In this document: piece after piece, positions 46,120-55,937 of the stretch
How positions within the stretch are numbered: position 1 is the stretch's first letter
Layout: every line of letters begins with the position of its first letter
NCBI RefSeq assembly: GCF_030816935.1
Contig: NZ_JAUSYO010000001.1
Location: 2,790,001-2,854,000, forward strand
Direction of reading: 5' to 3'
Origin: Arthrobacter sp. B3I9
GTDB lineage: Bacteria > Actinomycetota > Actinomycetes > Actinomycetales > Micrococcaceae
DNA length: 64,000 bases
The notes under the pieces: model-generated
The model's input: only the letters and a program-made list of their open reading frames with translations
The model's database searches: none
What the model was told of the DNA's origin: nothing
Made by a program: the position numbers and the translations under genes

Positions 46120-46904
46120 GATGGTCCCGCTCCCGGCCAGGAGACCACCGCACGGAGCAGGACGGCCGCTCCCGCCAGCACCAGGGCCGCGGCACGGATC
46201 CCCCGCTGGGCCGGGGAATCCGTCAAGGTCCGGTAACTTGTCCGGATCCCGGGGCGGGCAAAGCCCCGTGCGTCGAGGGCCTGCGCACGGCTGCCGGCAT
46301 CATCGATCAGGCCCAGCACGAGCGGCACCATCTGCAGCCGGACGGCCGCGAGCCGGGACAGCGGTCCGCCGCGGAGCACCAGGCCCCGGGCCTGCTGCGC
46401 CTGGGAGATGCGGTCAAGACGGCGTCCAATGGCCGGCACCAGGGTCAGGGTGGATGCCACGACGAAGCTGAACTGCCGGGGCAGCCGGCGTTCAGTGAGC
46501 GCCGTGATGAGGTCCGGGACGCTTACGGTGAAGGAAAACAGCAGCAGCACGAGAACGCAGGCGCCGGTGCGGCTTCCTGTCTCCAGGGCGAAGGCGAGCC
46601 CCTCAGCAGTGACCCTCGCCGGTCCCCAGGCCGCGAGGACAGTACGCCCCTCCGGAAAGAAGAGGCCGTGCAGCATCAGCAGCGAGGCCCCGAAGGGCAG
46701 CAGGATGACTGCGGCGGCGGCCAGCACCCGGCGCGCCACCCCGGCCCGGACGGCCAGCAGCCCCGCGGCCAGCGCCACCACCGCCGACAGCAGCCAGCTG
46801 GCCGCCGCCGTCGTGATGACCGCAACGCTGACGGCCGCGGTGAGCGCGGTGAACGGGTGCGGGCCGGGGCCTGCCCGTCCGGCCCGCATTTTTTCAGAGG
46901 GCAC
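46116..46904 (-). CDS. ECF transporter transmembrane (T) component
   Basis: A 262-aa EcfT protein: several hydrophobic helices, the CbiQ-like helix LITALTERRLPRQFSFVVASTLTLVPAIGRRLDRI, and the coupling helix segment ISQAQQARGLVLR followed by a second A-R-G motif in AQALDARGF. These couple to the two ATPase domains. Its stop overlaps the ATPase start, and it begins 3 bases after the S component. Confidence 0.93.
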   Translation of the reverse strand: MPSEKMRAGRAGPGPHPFTALTAAVSVAVITTAAASWLLSAVVALAAGLLAVRAGVARRVLAAAAVILLPFGASLLMLHGLFFPEGRTVLAAWGPARVTAEGLAFALETGSRTGACVLVLLLFSFTVSVPDLITALTERRLPRQFSFVVASTLTLVPAIGRRLDRISQAQQARGLVLRGGPLSRLAAVRLQMVPLVLGLIDDAGSRAQALDARGFARPGIRTSYRTLTDSPAQRGIRAAALVLAGAAVLLRAVVSWPGAGPS

Positions 46905-46907
46905 TGC

Positions 46908-47741
46908 TCAGGCTTCGGCCGTCACCGGGGCCTTGCCGGCAAGCACCCGGAAGCGCCGGACAAACGGGAACCGGTAGGTGGTCCGGCGCGGCAGGGCGTA
47001 GACAAGCAGTGCGGCGATGGCGAAGACAATCGCCTTGTCCATCGGGTCCGAGATCAGGGCCTGCTTGGTGATGGCAGCGAGCAGGGTGTCGCCCATGGCG
47101 CGGAAGGCACTGACGATCGCGCCGGTGCCCACACCCGCCGTGCCGCCGAAGACGAAGGCCGCGATCGGTGCGGAGATGACGCCGGCGAGGATGCCCGTGA
47201 GGAAACCGGCCACCGGCGCAAGGTAGAAGCGGCGGAAGAGCCCGGCGCGGGCGGCGAGCCCGGCGAGGAAGCCGATCAGTGCGGCGCCGGCGGCGAAGGG
47301 CAGGACCGTCGGGTTGAAGAAGGACCACACGATGCTGCTGAGGGCTCCCGTGGCGGCGCCGGCAGCCGGTCCGGCGAGGACGGCGATCAGGACGGTGCCG
47401 ATCGCGTCGAAGTAGAACGGCAGGCCGGTGTTGCCCATCAGCTGGCCGAGGACCACGTTCAATACCAGCGCCACGGGCATCAGGACGAGGGTGGAGGTGG
47501 GCAGCACGGGAAGCACGGCGGCGATCAGCAGCATGGCGCCGAGCAGGAACCCGCCAAGCGCCACGAGTGCCGAGAAGCTGGCCGGACCGTTGGCGATGTC
47601 CGCGGGCTGGGTGAGTACAAGGAAGATATAGGTGGCCGCAATGGCAGCGGCTCCGGCGATTTCGAGCAGGCGGCGGCGCCGGCCGGCCGCCGTTCCAGAC
47701 TCGGGGCCCGAGGCGGGGAGGGTGAGGGAGGGCTGTGGCAT
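46908..47741 (-). CDS. ECF transporter substrate-binding (S) component
   Basis: A 277-aa membrane protein with about six helices: SLVALGGFLLGAML-like early helix, LPTSTLVLMPVALVLNVVLGQLMG, FYFDAIGTVLIAVLAGPAAGAATGALSS, and a Gly/Ala-rich centre (LIGFLAGLAARAGLFRR). GTVLIAVLAGP and GA-rich turns are typical of EcfS. No known vitamin-specific signature is seen. A nucleoside hydrolase lies upstream on the same strand, so a nucleoside substrate is inferred. The ATG has GAAGGA before it. Confidence 0.85.
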   Translation of the reverse strand: MPQPSLTLPASGPESGTAAGRRRRLLEIAGAAAIAATYIFLVLTQPADIANGPASFSALVALGGFLLGAMLLIAAVLPVLPTSTLVLMPVALVLNVVLGQLMGNTGLPFYFDAIGTVLIAVLAGPAAGAATGALSSIVWSFFNPTVLPFAAGAALIGFLAGLAARAGLFRRFYLAPVAGFLTGILAGVISAPIAAFVFGGTAGVGTGAIVSAFRAMGDTLLAAITKQALISDPMDKAIVFAIAALLVYALPRRTTYRFPFVRRFRVLAGKAPVTAEA

Positions 47742-47801
47742 GGGAAGGGGTCCTTCGGGTGGGGTGGAAACTTCCGCCTATGTCACCTCGGCGCAGGTAC
47801 C

Positions 47802-47807
47802 ATTCTA
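47802..47807 (-). promoter_or_regulatory. -10-like hexamer for the ECF operon
   Basis: TAGAAT on the minus strand, about 60 bases before the S-component ATG; -35 weak. Implies a leader of roughly 55 bases, with no riboswitch that I can recognise in it. Confidence 0.4.
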
Positions 47808-47859
47808 GCGGCCTGTGCCGCTTCCAGGGGCCCCGGTCAGCTTGTAGGCCACGCCGCCG

Positions 47860-48924
47860 CTAGCGCTGCCCGATCCGGCGGGCGAGGGCGCCCACGGAGG
47901 TGATCAGCTCGTCGAAACACTGGTCGGGATCGTTGGACGCGACGATCCGGGCGTTGGGCGGCAGTCCCCAGAGCCCGCGGTAGTCTGCCACCGTCGTACC
48001 CATGAGGAGCGCAGAGGACGTTTCGACGTCGACCGTCGCCAGGCGGGCACGTACGGGCGTGCGGCCAATGGCGGCACACGCCGCAAACGCATCGTGCATG
48101 TGCGCGACATAGCCCTGGTCGTACTGCCGGTGGAACTCCAGATAGAACCGGATCGCGTCGGACAGGCAGGCGACGAGGGGGTTCGGGGACCTGCTGCGCC
48201 GACCGGCGGGCTGCTCCGGCAGGACCAGCTCCGGCGGCGCGCCGGCTGCCTCGGCGAGTCGTTTGAGGTGCTCCGGGCGCAGTTCGATCAGCTCCGTGGT
48301 CTCCAGGGCGCACACCAGCGGCAGCCGGTCCTCGGGCAGGCCGCGGTAGGCCTCGAAGACCTCCTTGGCGGCGTGCGGGTCGACGGAGACGTTCCACTCC
48401 GCGGTAGGGGTGGTGTTGCCTTGGTAGTTGAAGCATCCGCCCATGATGACGAGGCCCTTGAGCAGCCGTGGCAGTTCCGGTTCCCGGCGGAGGGCCAGGG
48501 CGAAGTTGGTCAACGGGCCGGTGATGAGGCCGGTCAGCTCCCCCGGGTGCGCGCGCGCCTCATCCACCCAGACGTCGACGGCGTGCCGTGCCGAGATCGC
48601 CTGGGCCGGAGCGGGCAGTTCGGCGTAGCCGATCCCCTGCGGCCCGTGCGTCTCCTCGGTGGTGACGAGCGGGATTTCCAGCGGCACCTCCGCCCCGACA
48701 GCAACCTCGATCCCGGGGCGGCCGCAAAGCTCCAGCAGCGACAGGTTGTTCAGCGCCACCTGCCGGGCGCCCACGTTACCGGCGGTGCAGGTGATCGCCT
48801 GGATCCGCACTTCGGGGCGCGAGAGCAGGTACACGAGGGCCAGGGCGTCGTCGATTCCGGTGTCGACGTCCATCAGGACGGTGTGCATCGGCGCAGTGTG
48901 CGTGGGCGCAGAGTGCATCGGCAC
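47860..48924 (-). CDS. Nucleoside hydrolase (IunH/RihA type)
   Basis: Hydrolyses ribonucleosides to base and ribose. The Ca-binding motif is MDVDTGIDDALALVYLL, near the N-terminus. TAGNVGARQVALNNL, HGPQGIGYAELP, LVIMGGCFNYQGN and NVSVDPHAAKEVFEAYRG are family blocks. 354 aa. The N-terminus repeats HSAPTHTAPMHT. It follows the aldo/keto reductase by 8 bases and precedes the ECF genes, which suggests salvage of imported nucleosides. Confidence 0.92.
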   Translation of the reverse strand: MPMHSAPTHTAPMHTVLMDVDTGIDDALALVYLLSRPEVRIQAITCTAGNVGARQVALNNLSLLELCGRPGIEVAVGAEVPLEIPLVTTEETHGPQGIGYAELPAPAQAISARHAVDVWVDEARAHPGELTGLITGPLTNFALALRREPELPRLLKGLVIMGGCFNYQGNTTPTAEWNVSVDPHAAKEVFEAYRGLPEDRLPLVCALETTELIELRPEHLKRLAEAAGAPPELVLPEQPAGRRSRSPNPLVACLSDAIRFYLEFHRQYDQGYVAHMHDAFAACAAIGRTPVRARLATVDVETSSALLMGTTVADYRGLWGLPPNARIVASNDPDQCFDELITSVGALARRIGQR

Positions 48925-48932
48925 AGCTTCCC

Positions 48933-49910
48933 CTAGAACAGCGCCACCTTGGGGGTGCGCGGGAAGAGGTCGTCCAGTTCGGCCAGTTCCGCAGCGCTGG
49001 GGATCCAGGCCACGGCGGCGGCGTTCTGCCGGACCTGTTCGGGCCGCGTGGCGCCGGCGATGACACTGCTCACGGAGGGCTGGGCGGCCAGCCAGGAGAA
49101 GGCGACCTGGATCTCGTTGAGCCCGCGCGCGGCGGCGAAGGCGCTGAACGCGTCCAGCTGCTCCCAGTCGGCCTCGTGGACGAGGTGGGTCCGGGTGTGG
49201 CTGAGCCGGGAACCCTCGGGGGCGCTGTCCTTGGCGTATTTTCCGGTCAGCAGGCCGTTGGCGAGCGGGAAGTAGGGCAGCACGCCGAGGCCGTAGGCTT
49301 CGGCGGCGGGCGTCACTTCAAGCTCGGCGCGGCGGTCCAGCAGGTTGTAGTGGTTCTGGCTGGAGATGAACCGGGATCCGCCCCGGGCCCGGGCCACGAA
49401 TTCCGCTTCGGCGATCTGCCAGCCGGCGCGGTTGGAGTGGCCGATGTAGCGGACCTTGCCGCTGGTCACGAGCTCGTCCAGGGCCGCCAGTGTTTCGTCG
49501 ATGGGCGTCAGGGGGTCAGGGACGTGGAACTGGTAAAGGTCGATCCAGTCTGTGCCCAGCCGGCGCAGCGAGGCCTCGGCGGCCCTGATGATGTAGCTGC
49601 GGGATCCGCGGGCACCAAAATCGTTGCCGTTGGCGCCCCGGGCGTCCATTCCGAACTTGGTGCCGATGACGACGTCGTCCCGGCGGCCCGCGAGGGCTTT
49701 GCCGAGCATGGTCTCGCTCAGGCCCGGTTCCCGGCCGTAGGTGTCCGCGACATCGAAGAAGGTGATGCCGGCGTCCAGGGCCGCATGCACGACGGCGTCG
49801 GTCCCCTCCTGCGACTCGGTCGCCGTATTCGATCGGCCCAGGTTGTTGCAGCCAAGGCCCACGACGGAGACGGACAGTCCGGAATTTCCCACACGGCGGT
49901 ATTCAGTCAT
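48933..49910 (-). CDS. Aldo/keto reductase
   Basis: A 325-aa NADPH-dependent TIM barrel. FFDVADTYGREPGLSETMLGKAL holds the catalytic Asp and Tyr, VVIGTKFGMDARG the Lys, and DWIDLYQFHVPDP the His-containing active loop. AVAWIPSAAELAELDDLFP ends it. Substrate unknown; the 8-base gap to the nucleoside hydrolase suggests a sugar or ribose-derived aldehyde. Confidence 0.9.
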   Translation of the reverse strand: MTEYRRVGNSGLSVSVVGLGCNNLGRSNTATESQEGTDAVVHAALDAGITFFDVADTYGREPGLSETMLGKALAGRRDDVVIGTKFGMDARGANGNDFGARGSRSYIIRAAEASLRRLGTDWIDLYQFHVPDPLTPIDETLAALDELVTSGKVRYIGHSNRAGWQIAEAEFVARARGGSRFISSQNHYNLLDRRAELEVTPAAEAYGLGVLPYFPLANGLLTGKYAKDSAPEGSRLSHTRTHLVHEADWEQLDAFSAFAAARGLNEIQVAFSWLAAQPSVSSVIAGATRPEQVRQNAAAVAWIPSAAELAELDDLFPRTPKVALF

Positions 49911-49946
49911 GCAGTCCAGCCTATAACGGCCGGGAATGCTCCCCGG

Positions 49947-50165
49947 TCAGCCCGCCGAGAGCTCCAGGCCGTGGTCGTCCAGGGCTTCCTGGAGCTGGGC
50001 CACTGTGCGGGGGCAGACCCCAGGCATGCTCACAAGTTTGCGCTCCCCTAGTTGCACTACCTGTTCCAGGGTTTCCACCCCGGCATGCGCCAGGGACCTG
50101 CGGGCGAGCGGGTCCATTCCCCGGGGAAGCGGGGTGCGGCCTGGTTCTGCGGATTTCGGCGTCAT
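49947..50165 (-). CDS. Small helix-hairpin-helix protein resembling the RNA polymerase alpha CTD
   Basis: A 72-aa protein: ...PLARRSLAHAGVETLEQVVQL, GERKLVSMPGVCPRTVAQLQEAL, DDHGLEL. This closely resembles the RpoA C-terminal fold: helix, then T-x-x-x-x-V-x-L, the G-V/G-x-R/K hairpin, then L-x-E-x-L ending G-L-x-L. A free-standing copy could bind DNA, RNA polymerase or a regulator. The ATG at 50165 has a plausible site; the ORF upstream of it is unconserved. Confidence 0.7.
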   Translation of the reverse strand: MTPKSAEPGRTPLPRGMDPLARRSLAHAGVETLEQVVQLGERKLVSMPGVCPRTVAQLQEALDDHGLELSAG

Positions 50166-50232
50166 GAGATTGTGCCTTCCATGTGATTGCCCCCAAAGCT
50201 GGTGTGAACTCGCGGACGGACTACGGAGGGAA

Positions 50233-50469
50233 CTACAGGCTGAAGCTGTTTGCCGGCTTGGGTGAATGCTTGAGTTTGAAGGCGGTGTCACCGAAGGGAG
50301 CCGCGCCGATGCTGAGCTTGGTGAAGTCGAGGTCCTCGCCGCGGATGCAGACCTTGATGGCGTTGACGGCCTTGTTGACGTCCGGGGTCAGGCAGAAGAT
50401 GTTGAGTTTCGAGTCCCCGAATTCGGAGCGGTCCACGACGCCCAGCCCACGCCAGGCCAGGTGGCTCAT
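50233..50469 (-). CDS. Conserved hypothetical protein, 78 aa
   Basis: Starts MSHLAWRGLGVVDRSEFGD, then LNIFCLTPDVNKAVNAIKVC and LDFTKLSIGAAPFGDTAFKLKH. No family recognised. Its start overlaps the stop of the 107-aa gene upstream (TGATG), so the two are made together. The composition looks like a small soluble alpha/beta protein. Confidence 0.65.
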   Translation of the reverse strand: MSHLAWRGLGVVDRSEFGDSKLNIFCLTPDVNKAVNAIKVCIRGEDLDFTKLSIGAAPFGDTAFKLKHSPKPANSFSL

Positions 50470-50792
50470 CAGCGCGCGTCCTTCGCCTTTTCCTCAAGGT
50501 AACGGTCGCGGCTGGTACCGTCCTTCGTCTTGAGGGCGTACTGGGCCACCACCCAAAACTGTTCGTTCTCAGGAATATCGGCGAAGCCGTCCTCGGCGCA
50601 CTGCGCGGCGAAGGCATCCATCAGTCCTTCTGCGGCCGAGGCATCGGGGACGTCAGTCTCCTCGGTCTTGCTTTGGTGCCCGACAACGCCGTAGTTCATC
50701 ACGAATTGGCTGTAGTCCTCGTCAAACCAGGCTTCCCTGAACTCCAGGACTCCTTCTTCGTTGCGTTTGTAGACCCGGATAATTCCACTCAT
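50469..50792 (-). CDS. WGR-like small protein
   Basis: A 107-aa protein: GIIRVYKRNEEGVLEFREAWFDED, then FVMNYGVVGHQSKTEETDV followed by a helix DASAAEGLMDAFAAQCAEDGF. The NYG-x-x-G stretch, then an Ala-rich helix ending G-F, resembles the WGR domain of PARP-type proteins and some bacterial WGR-only proteins. Assignment is by pattern only. ATG at 50792; coupled to the 78-aa gene. Confidence 0.65.
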   Translation of the reverse strand: MSGIIRVYKRNEEGVLEFREAWFDEDYSQFVMNYGVVGHQSKTEETDVPDASAAEGLMDAFAAQCAEDGFADIPENEQFWVVAQYALKTKDGTSRDRYLEEKAKDAR

Positions 50793-50867
50793 GTGCGAGT
50801 TCCTTCCTGGACCGTCGTGCAGCGGCGCCATTGGCGGCACCGTCTGACGGAAAAGCTGTTGAGACGG

Positions 50868-52842
50868 CTACAGCAGCGGGAGGCTGCCGGTGGTGGGGTG
50901 CGCCTGCCCGGGCAGGGGGCGGGCGAACGGCACCTTGGTCCCCAAGACCTGGGCTACGACGTCGTGCGTGATTTTCCGGGCGGTCAGCCCGACGCGTTCC
51001 AGCACCTGGCTGCGGGTTCCGTGGTCGAGGAACTCGACCGGGAGCCCCACCTCGTTCAGGGCGGTGTCCACACCGGCGGCCCGCATTTCCTGCCGGATCC
51101 GGGAACCGACACCGCCGGCCCGCACGCCGTCCTCGAGGCAGACGACGAGGCGGTGGTGCGAGGCGAGGGCGATGATGGACTTCCGGACGGGAAGCAGCCA
51201 GCGGGGATCCACGACGGTGGAGCTGATGCCCTGGGCCCCGAGCCGGTTCGAGACATCCAGCGCAAGTTCGGACATCGCACCGACGCTGATGATCAGGACG
51301 TCGTTTTCGGTGGAGCCGGACGGCCGCCGGGCAAGCACGTCGACGCCGTCGCTGAGCCGTTCGATGGCGTCAACCTCGGCGCCGACGCTGCCCTTGGAGT
51401 AGCGGACCACGCTGGGCCCGTCCTCGATGGCCACGGCCTCGCGCAGCTCCTCGCGGAGCCGGCTGGCGTCGCGCGGCGCGGCGAGGTGCAGCCCCGGAAC
51501 GATCTGGACCATCGCCATGTCCCACATGCCGTGGTGGCTGGCGCCGTCGGGGCCGGTCACCCCGGCGCGGTCCAGGACCACGGTCACGCCGGCCTTGTGC
51601 AGGGCGACGTCCATGAGCAGCTGGTCAAAGGCACGGTTGAGGAAGGTCGCGTAGACGGCCACCACCGGGTGCAGGCCGCCGAAGGCCATGCCGGCGGCGG
51701 AGGTGAGCGCGTGCTGTTCGGCGATGCCGACGTCGAACACCCGCTCGGGGTGCCGGGCGGCGAACTTGTGCAGCCCGACGGGGATCAGCATGGCCCCGGT
51801 GATGCCGACGATGTCCTTGCGCTCGTCGGCGATGTCGGCGATCTCGTCGGCGAAAACGGACGTCCAGGACTTCGCGCCGCCGGCCTCGGTGGGCTCGCCG
51901 GTTTCGGGGTCGATGATGCCGACGGCGTGGAACTGGTCCGCTTCGTGGGCGCGGGCGGGAGCGTAGCCGTGGCCCCTTTTCCGTCATGGCGTGGACGATG
52001 ACCGGACCGGCGTAATTGCGGGCCGTGGAAAGCGCATGTTCCATGGCCTGGAGGTTATGGCCGTCGACGGGACCGATGTACTTCATGCCGAGGTCTTCGA
52101 ACATGCCTTGCGGAGCCCACCAGTCCTTGATGCCCTTTTTCATGGCGTGGAGGCTGCGGTAGGTGAACTGCCCCAGGGGGCCGCCGTTCTGCAGCCTCCG
52201 GCGCCACCAGTCCAGGGTTCCCTCATAGGCGGGCGCGGCGCGGAAGGAATCGATTGTGGGCCGCAGCGAAGCCAGGTAGTCGGCAAAGCCGCCGACGGTC
52301 GGTGCGTAGGAGCGGCCATTGTCATTGACGACAATGACGACGCGGCGCTTCTTGTCCGCGGCAATGTTGTTGAGGGCCTCCCAGGCCATGCCTCCGGTCA
52401 GGGCGCCGTCGCCGACGACCGCGACGACGTAACGGTCCCCGCCGCCGGTCAGTTGGCGGGCCCGGGAAATCCCGTCGGCCCAGGACAGTGAGGAGGAGGC
52501 GTGCGAGCTTTCCACGATGTCGTGGTCGGACTCGGCGCGGTCGGGGTAGCCGGAGAGTCCACCCTGCTGGCGCAGCGTGCTGAAGTCCTGGCGGCCGGTG
52601 AGGAGTTTGTGGACGTAGGACTGGTGGCCCGTGTCAAAGACGATGCTGTCGCGGGGGGAATCGAAGATCCGGTGCACGGCGATGGTGAGTTCAACGACGC
52701 CGAGGTTCGGGCCAAGGTGGCCTCCGGTCTGGGAGACGTTGCCGATCAGGAATTCCCTGACCTCCGCTGCCAGCTGATCCAGCTGTGCCTCGGACAGTTT
52801 GCTCAGGTCCTGCGGATTCCGGATGGTCTCCAAAATTCCCAA
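50868..52842 (-). CDS. dxs: 1-deoxy-D-xylulose 5-phosphate synthase, interrupted by an apparent frameshift
   Basis: First enzyme of the MEP isoprenoid pathway. Starts at TTG 52842 after GAAGGAGGGG. The N-terminal part has [22 protein letters not shown] (TPP) and runs to [10 protein letters not shown]. From there the frame breaks at GGGG (51973-51976): removing one G restores GHGYAPAR. The C-terminal part includes [17 protein letters not shown] and [10 protein letters not shown] and runs to 50868, about 657 residues in all. dxs is essential unless a second copy exists, so a sequencing error is the likeliest explanation. Confidence 0.9.
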
Positions 52843-52914
52843 CGGCCCCTCCTTCGAGTGGTAGACATGCCTGTTAACTCTAACGCCTTCCGAAGTACCC
52901 GGGAGCCGGAAACG

Positions 52915-52953
52915 CGAAGGCCCCGGCCGGTCAATGACCGGCCGGGGCCTTCG
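52915..52953 (-). terminator. Terminator hairpin downstream of acnA
   Basis: Two 19-bp arms (52915-52933 and 52935-52953) with almost no loop, very GC-rich, 37 bases past the acnA stop and upstream of dxs. The T tail on the minus strand is short (GTTTCC). Confidence 0.7.
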
Positions 52954-52989
52954 TGCGTTCAGTTCCTCCCTATCACGGGAGAGCCTCCA

Positions 52990-55815
52990 TTAGTTGGCGG
53001 AGATCTGGCGCAGTACGTACTGCAGGATGCCGCCGTTGCGGTAGTAGTCCGCCTCGCCCGGGGTATCGATGCGCAGGACCGCATCGAAGGACTTGGTGGA
53101 ACCGTCTTCCGCCGTTGCCGTGACCTTGAGGGTCTTGGGTGTGGTGCCTTCGTTGAGGGCGGTGACGCCCGCGACAGCGAAGGTCTCGGTGCCGCTCAGG
53201 CCCAGGCTTGCAGCGTTCTCGCCGGCCGGGTACTGCAGCGGCAGGACGCCCATGCCGATGAGGTTGGAGCGGTGGATACGCTCGTAGCTCTCGGCGATGA
53301 CGGCCTTGACGCCCAGCAGCGCGGTGCCCTTGGCGGCCCAGTCACGGGACGAGCCGGAACCGTATTCCTTGCCTGCCAGGACCACCAGCGGGGTGCCGGC
53401 TGCCTGGTAGTTCTGCGCGGCGTCGTAGACGTAGGCCTGCGGACCGTCCGGCTGCGTGAAGTCGCGCGTGAAGCCGCCCTCGACGCCGTCCAGGAGCTGG
53501 TTCTTGATCCGGATGTTGGCGAACGTGCCGCGGATCATGACCTCGTGGTTGCCACGGCGTGAGCCGTAGGAGTTGAAGTCCTTGCGTTCCACACCGTTGG
53601 CCAGCAGGTACTGGCCGGCGGGGGTGTCCGACTTGAACGAACCGGCCGGGGAGATGTGGTCGGTGGTGACCGAATCGCCGAGCTTCAGCAGGACGCGGGC
53701 GCCGCTGATGTCGGTGACGGGTTCCGGTTGCGCCTTCATGCCCTCGAAGTACGGGGGCTTGCGCACGTAGGTGGAGTTCGGATCCCAGGCGAAGGTGTCA
53801 CCGGCGGGGGTGTCGAGGGCCTTCCAGCGCGCGTCGCCGTCGAAGACACCCTCGTAGCCGCGGGCGAACATCTCCTTGTCGATCGAGGAATCGATGACCT
53901 GCTGGACCTCGGCCGGGTTCGGCCAGATGTCCTTCAGGAACACGTCGTTGCCGGCCTCGTCCTTGCCCAGGGCGTCGGTTTCGAAGTCGAAGTCCATGGT
54001 TCCGGCAAGGGCGTAGGCGATGACCAGCGGCGGGGAAGCCAGGTAGTTCATCTTCACGTCCGGGTTGATCCGGCCTTCGAAGTTGCGGTTGCCGGACAAG
54101 ACGGCGGTGACCGAAAGATCGTTGGCCTGGATGGCCTCGGAGATTTCGGTGTCCAGCGGGCCGGAGTTGCCGATGCAGGTGGCGCAGCCGTAGCCGACGA
54201 TGTAGAAGCCGAGCTTCTCCAGGTACGGCGTCAGGCCCGACTTGTCGTAGTAGTCGGTGACGACCTTGGAGCCCGGGGCCACGGAGGTCTTGACCCACGG
54301 CTTGGACGTCAGGCCCTTTTCTACGGCGTTGCGGGCCAGCAGCGCGGCAGCCAGCATCACCGAGGGGTTGGACGTGTTGGTGCAGGACGTGATGGAGGCG
54401 ATGGCGACGGCGCCGTGGTCCAGTTCGAACTCGCGGCCGTCTTCGGCGGTGATCTTGACGGCGTTGGAAATCCGGCCGGCCGCACCGTGTGCTGCCGAGT
54501 AAACCGGCGGCTCGCGGTCCGTGTCGGTCACGTGCGTGTCCGACTGGGTGAACGAGGGCGGGTCCGAGGCCGGGAAGGTCTCCTCGAGTGATTCGTCCAG
54601 CGTGCCGGCGTCGGCGTTGTGCTTGACGTAGTTGAGCAGGTCGTGGCGGAACTCGTCCTTGGCCTCGGTGAGCACGATGCGGTCCTGGGGACGCTTCGGG
54701 CCGGAGATCGACGGAACAACCGTGGACAGGTCCAGCTCGAGGTACTCGGAGAACTTGATCTCGTGGGACGGGTCGTGCCAGAGGCCCTGTTCCTTGGCGT
54801 AGGCCTCAACCAGGGCGACGTTTTCCTCGGACCGGCCGGTCAGGCGCAGGTATTCGATGGTGACGTCGTCGATCGGGAACATCGCTGCCGTGGAGCCGAA
54901 CTCCGGGCTCATGTTGCCGATGGTGGCGCGGTTGGCCAGCGGCACAGCCGCGACGCCTTCGCCGTAGAACTCCACGAACTTGCCCACGACGCCGTGCTTG
55001 CGCAACTGTTCGGTGATGGTCAGGACAACGTCGGTGGCGGTCGCGCCGGCCGGGATGGACCCGGTCAGCTTGAAGCCCACGACGCGCGGGATCAGCATGG
55101 AGACGGGCTGGCCAAGCATGGCTGCCTCGGCTTCGATGCCGCCGACGCCCCAGCCGAGCACGCCCAGGCCGTTGACCATGGTGGTGTGCGAGTCGGTGCC
55201 GACGCAGGTGTCCGGGTAGGCCCGGAGAACGCCGTCAACTTCGCGGGTCATGACCGTGCGGGCCAGGTACTCGATGTTGACCTGGTGCACGATGCCGGTT
55301 CCCGGCGGGACAACCTTGAAGTCGTCAAACGCGGTCTGGCCCCACCGGAGGAACTGGTACCGCTCGCCGTTGCGCTGGTACTCGATCTCCATGTTGCGCT
55401 CCAGTGCGCCGGAGTTGCCGAAGGCATCGATCTGAACGGAGTGGTCAATGACCATTTCCGCCGGCGCCAGCGGGTTGACCCGTTTGGGGTCGCCGCCGAG
55501 GTCCTTGACGGCCTCGCGCATGGTGGCAAGGTCCACGACGCAGGGCACGCCGGTGAAGTCCTGCATGATCACGCGCGCCGGCGTGAACTGGATTTCAGTG
55601 TCGGGCTGGGCGCTGGGGTCCCAGCCGGCCAGTGCTCGGACGTGGTCGGCCGTGATGTTGGCGCCGTCCTCGGTCCGCAGCAGGTTTTCAAGCAATACCT
55701 TGAGGCTGAACGGAAGGTTTTCTGCACCTTCAACGGAGTTCAACCGGAAAATTTCGTATTCGGCACCGGCAACATTAAGTTTGCCTTTTGAACCGAAGCT
55801 GTCCACAATGCTCAT
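52990..55815 (-). CDS. acnA: Aconitate hydratase A
   Basis: Isomerises citrate to isocitrate; monofunctional [4Fe-4S] enzyme of 941 aa. Cluster Cys are in [15 protein letters not shown] and [33 protein letters not shown] and [19 protein letters not shown] are substrate loops. A polar insert after about residue 405 ([14 protein letters not shown]...) is lineage-specific. The ATG has AGAGGAG. It is flanked by a terminator downstream and palindromes upstream; the nearest gene on the other side is the RNA methyltransferase. Confidence 0.97.
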   Translation of the reverse strand: MSIVDSFGSKGKLNVAGAEYEIFRLNSVEGAENLPFSLKVLLENLLRTEDGANITADHVRALAGWDPSAQPDTEIQFTPARVIMQDFTGVPCVVDLATMREAVKDLGGDPKRVNPLAPAEMVIDHSVQIDAFGNSGALERNMEIEYQRNGERYQFLRWGQTAFDDFKVVPPGTGIVHQVNIEYLARTVMTREVDGVLRAYPDTCVGTDSHTTMVNGLGVLGWGVGGIEAEAAMLGQPVSMLIPRVVGFKLTGSIPAGATATDVVLTITEQLRKHGVVGKFVEFYGEGVAAVPLANRATIGNMSPEFGSTAAMFPIDDVTIEYLRLTGRSEENVALVEAYAKEQGLWHDPSHEIKFSEYLELDLSTVVPSISGPKRPQDRIVLTEAKDEFRHDLLNYVKHNADAGTLDESLEETFPASDPPSFTQSDTHVTDTDREPPVYSAAHGAAGRISNAVKITAEDGREFELDHGAVAIASITSCTNTSNPSVMLAAALLARNAVEKGLTSKPWVKTSVAPGSKVVTDYYDKSGLTPYLEKLGFYIVGYGCATCIGNSGPLDTEISEAIQANDLSVTAVLSGNRNFEGRINPDVKMNYLASPPLVIAYALAGTMDFDFETDALGKDEAGNDVFLKDIWPNPAEVQQVIDSSIDKEMFARGYEGVFDGDARWKALDTPAGDTFAWDPNSTYVRKPPYFEGMKAQPEPVTDISGARVLLKLGDSVTTDHISPAGSFKSDTPAGQYLLANGVERKDFNSYGSRRGNHEVMIRGTFANIRIKNQLLDGVEGGFTRDFTQPDGPQAYVYDAAQNYQAAGTPLVVLAGKEYGSGSSRDWAAKGTALLGVKAVIAESYERIHRSNLIGMGVLPLQYPAGENAASLGLSGTETFAVAGVTALNEGTTPKTLKVTATAEDGSTKSFDAVLRIDTPGEADYYRNGGILQYVLRQISAN

Positions 55816-55865
55816 CGCAGGGCTCCTCTCGCAACAGTTTCATCTTTGTCGCGCCGCAGACCCCC

Positions 55866-55891
55866 TGCTAGTTAGGACTCCCTAACTAGCA
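55866..55891. promoter_or_regulatory. 26-bp interrupted palindrome upstream of acnA
   Basis: Perfect 11-bp arms TGCTAGTTAGG and CCTAACTAGCA around ACTC, 51-76 bases before the acnA ATG. Ideal size for a dimeric repressor. Actinobacterial acn genes are often repressed by a TetR protein (AcnR in Corynebacterium), but this site does not match the AcnR motif I know and no regulator is adjacent. Confidence 0.6.
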
Positions 55892-55937
55892 CCGTGCCTC
55901 GTCAGGACGAGGTTCGGCGGGCATTGCATGGGGTCAG

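Noticed and set aside
47742..47859. Vitamin riboswitch before the ECF operon
   Set aside because: No match to TPP, cobalamin, FMN or preQ1 cores.
51973..51976. Programmed frameshift in dxs
   Set aside because: No slippery heptamer or stimulatory structure, and DXS is not known to use one; an indel is simpler.
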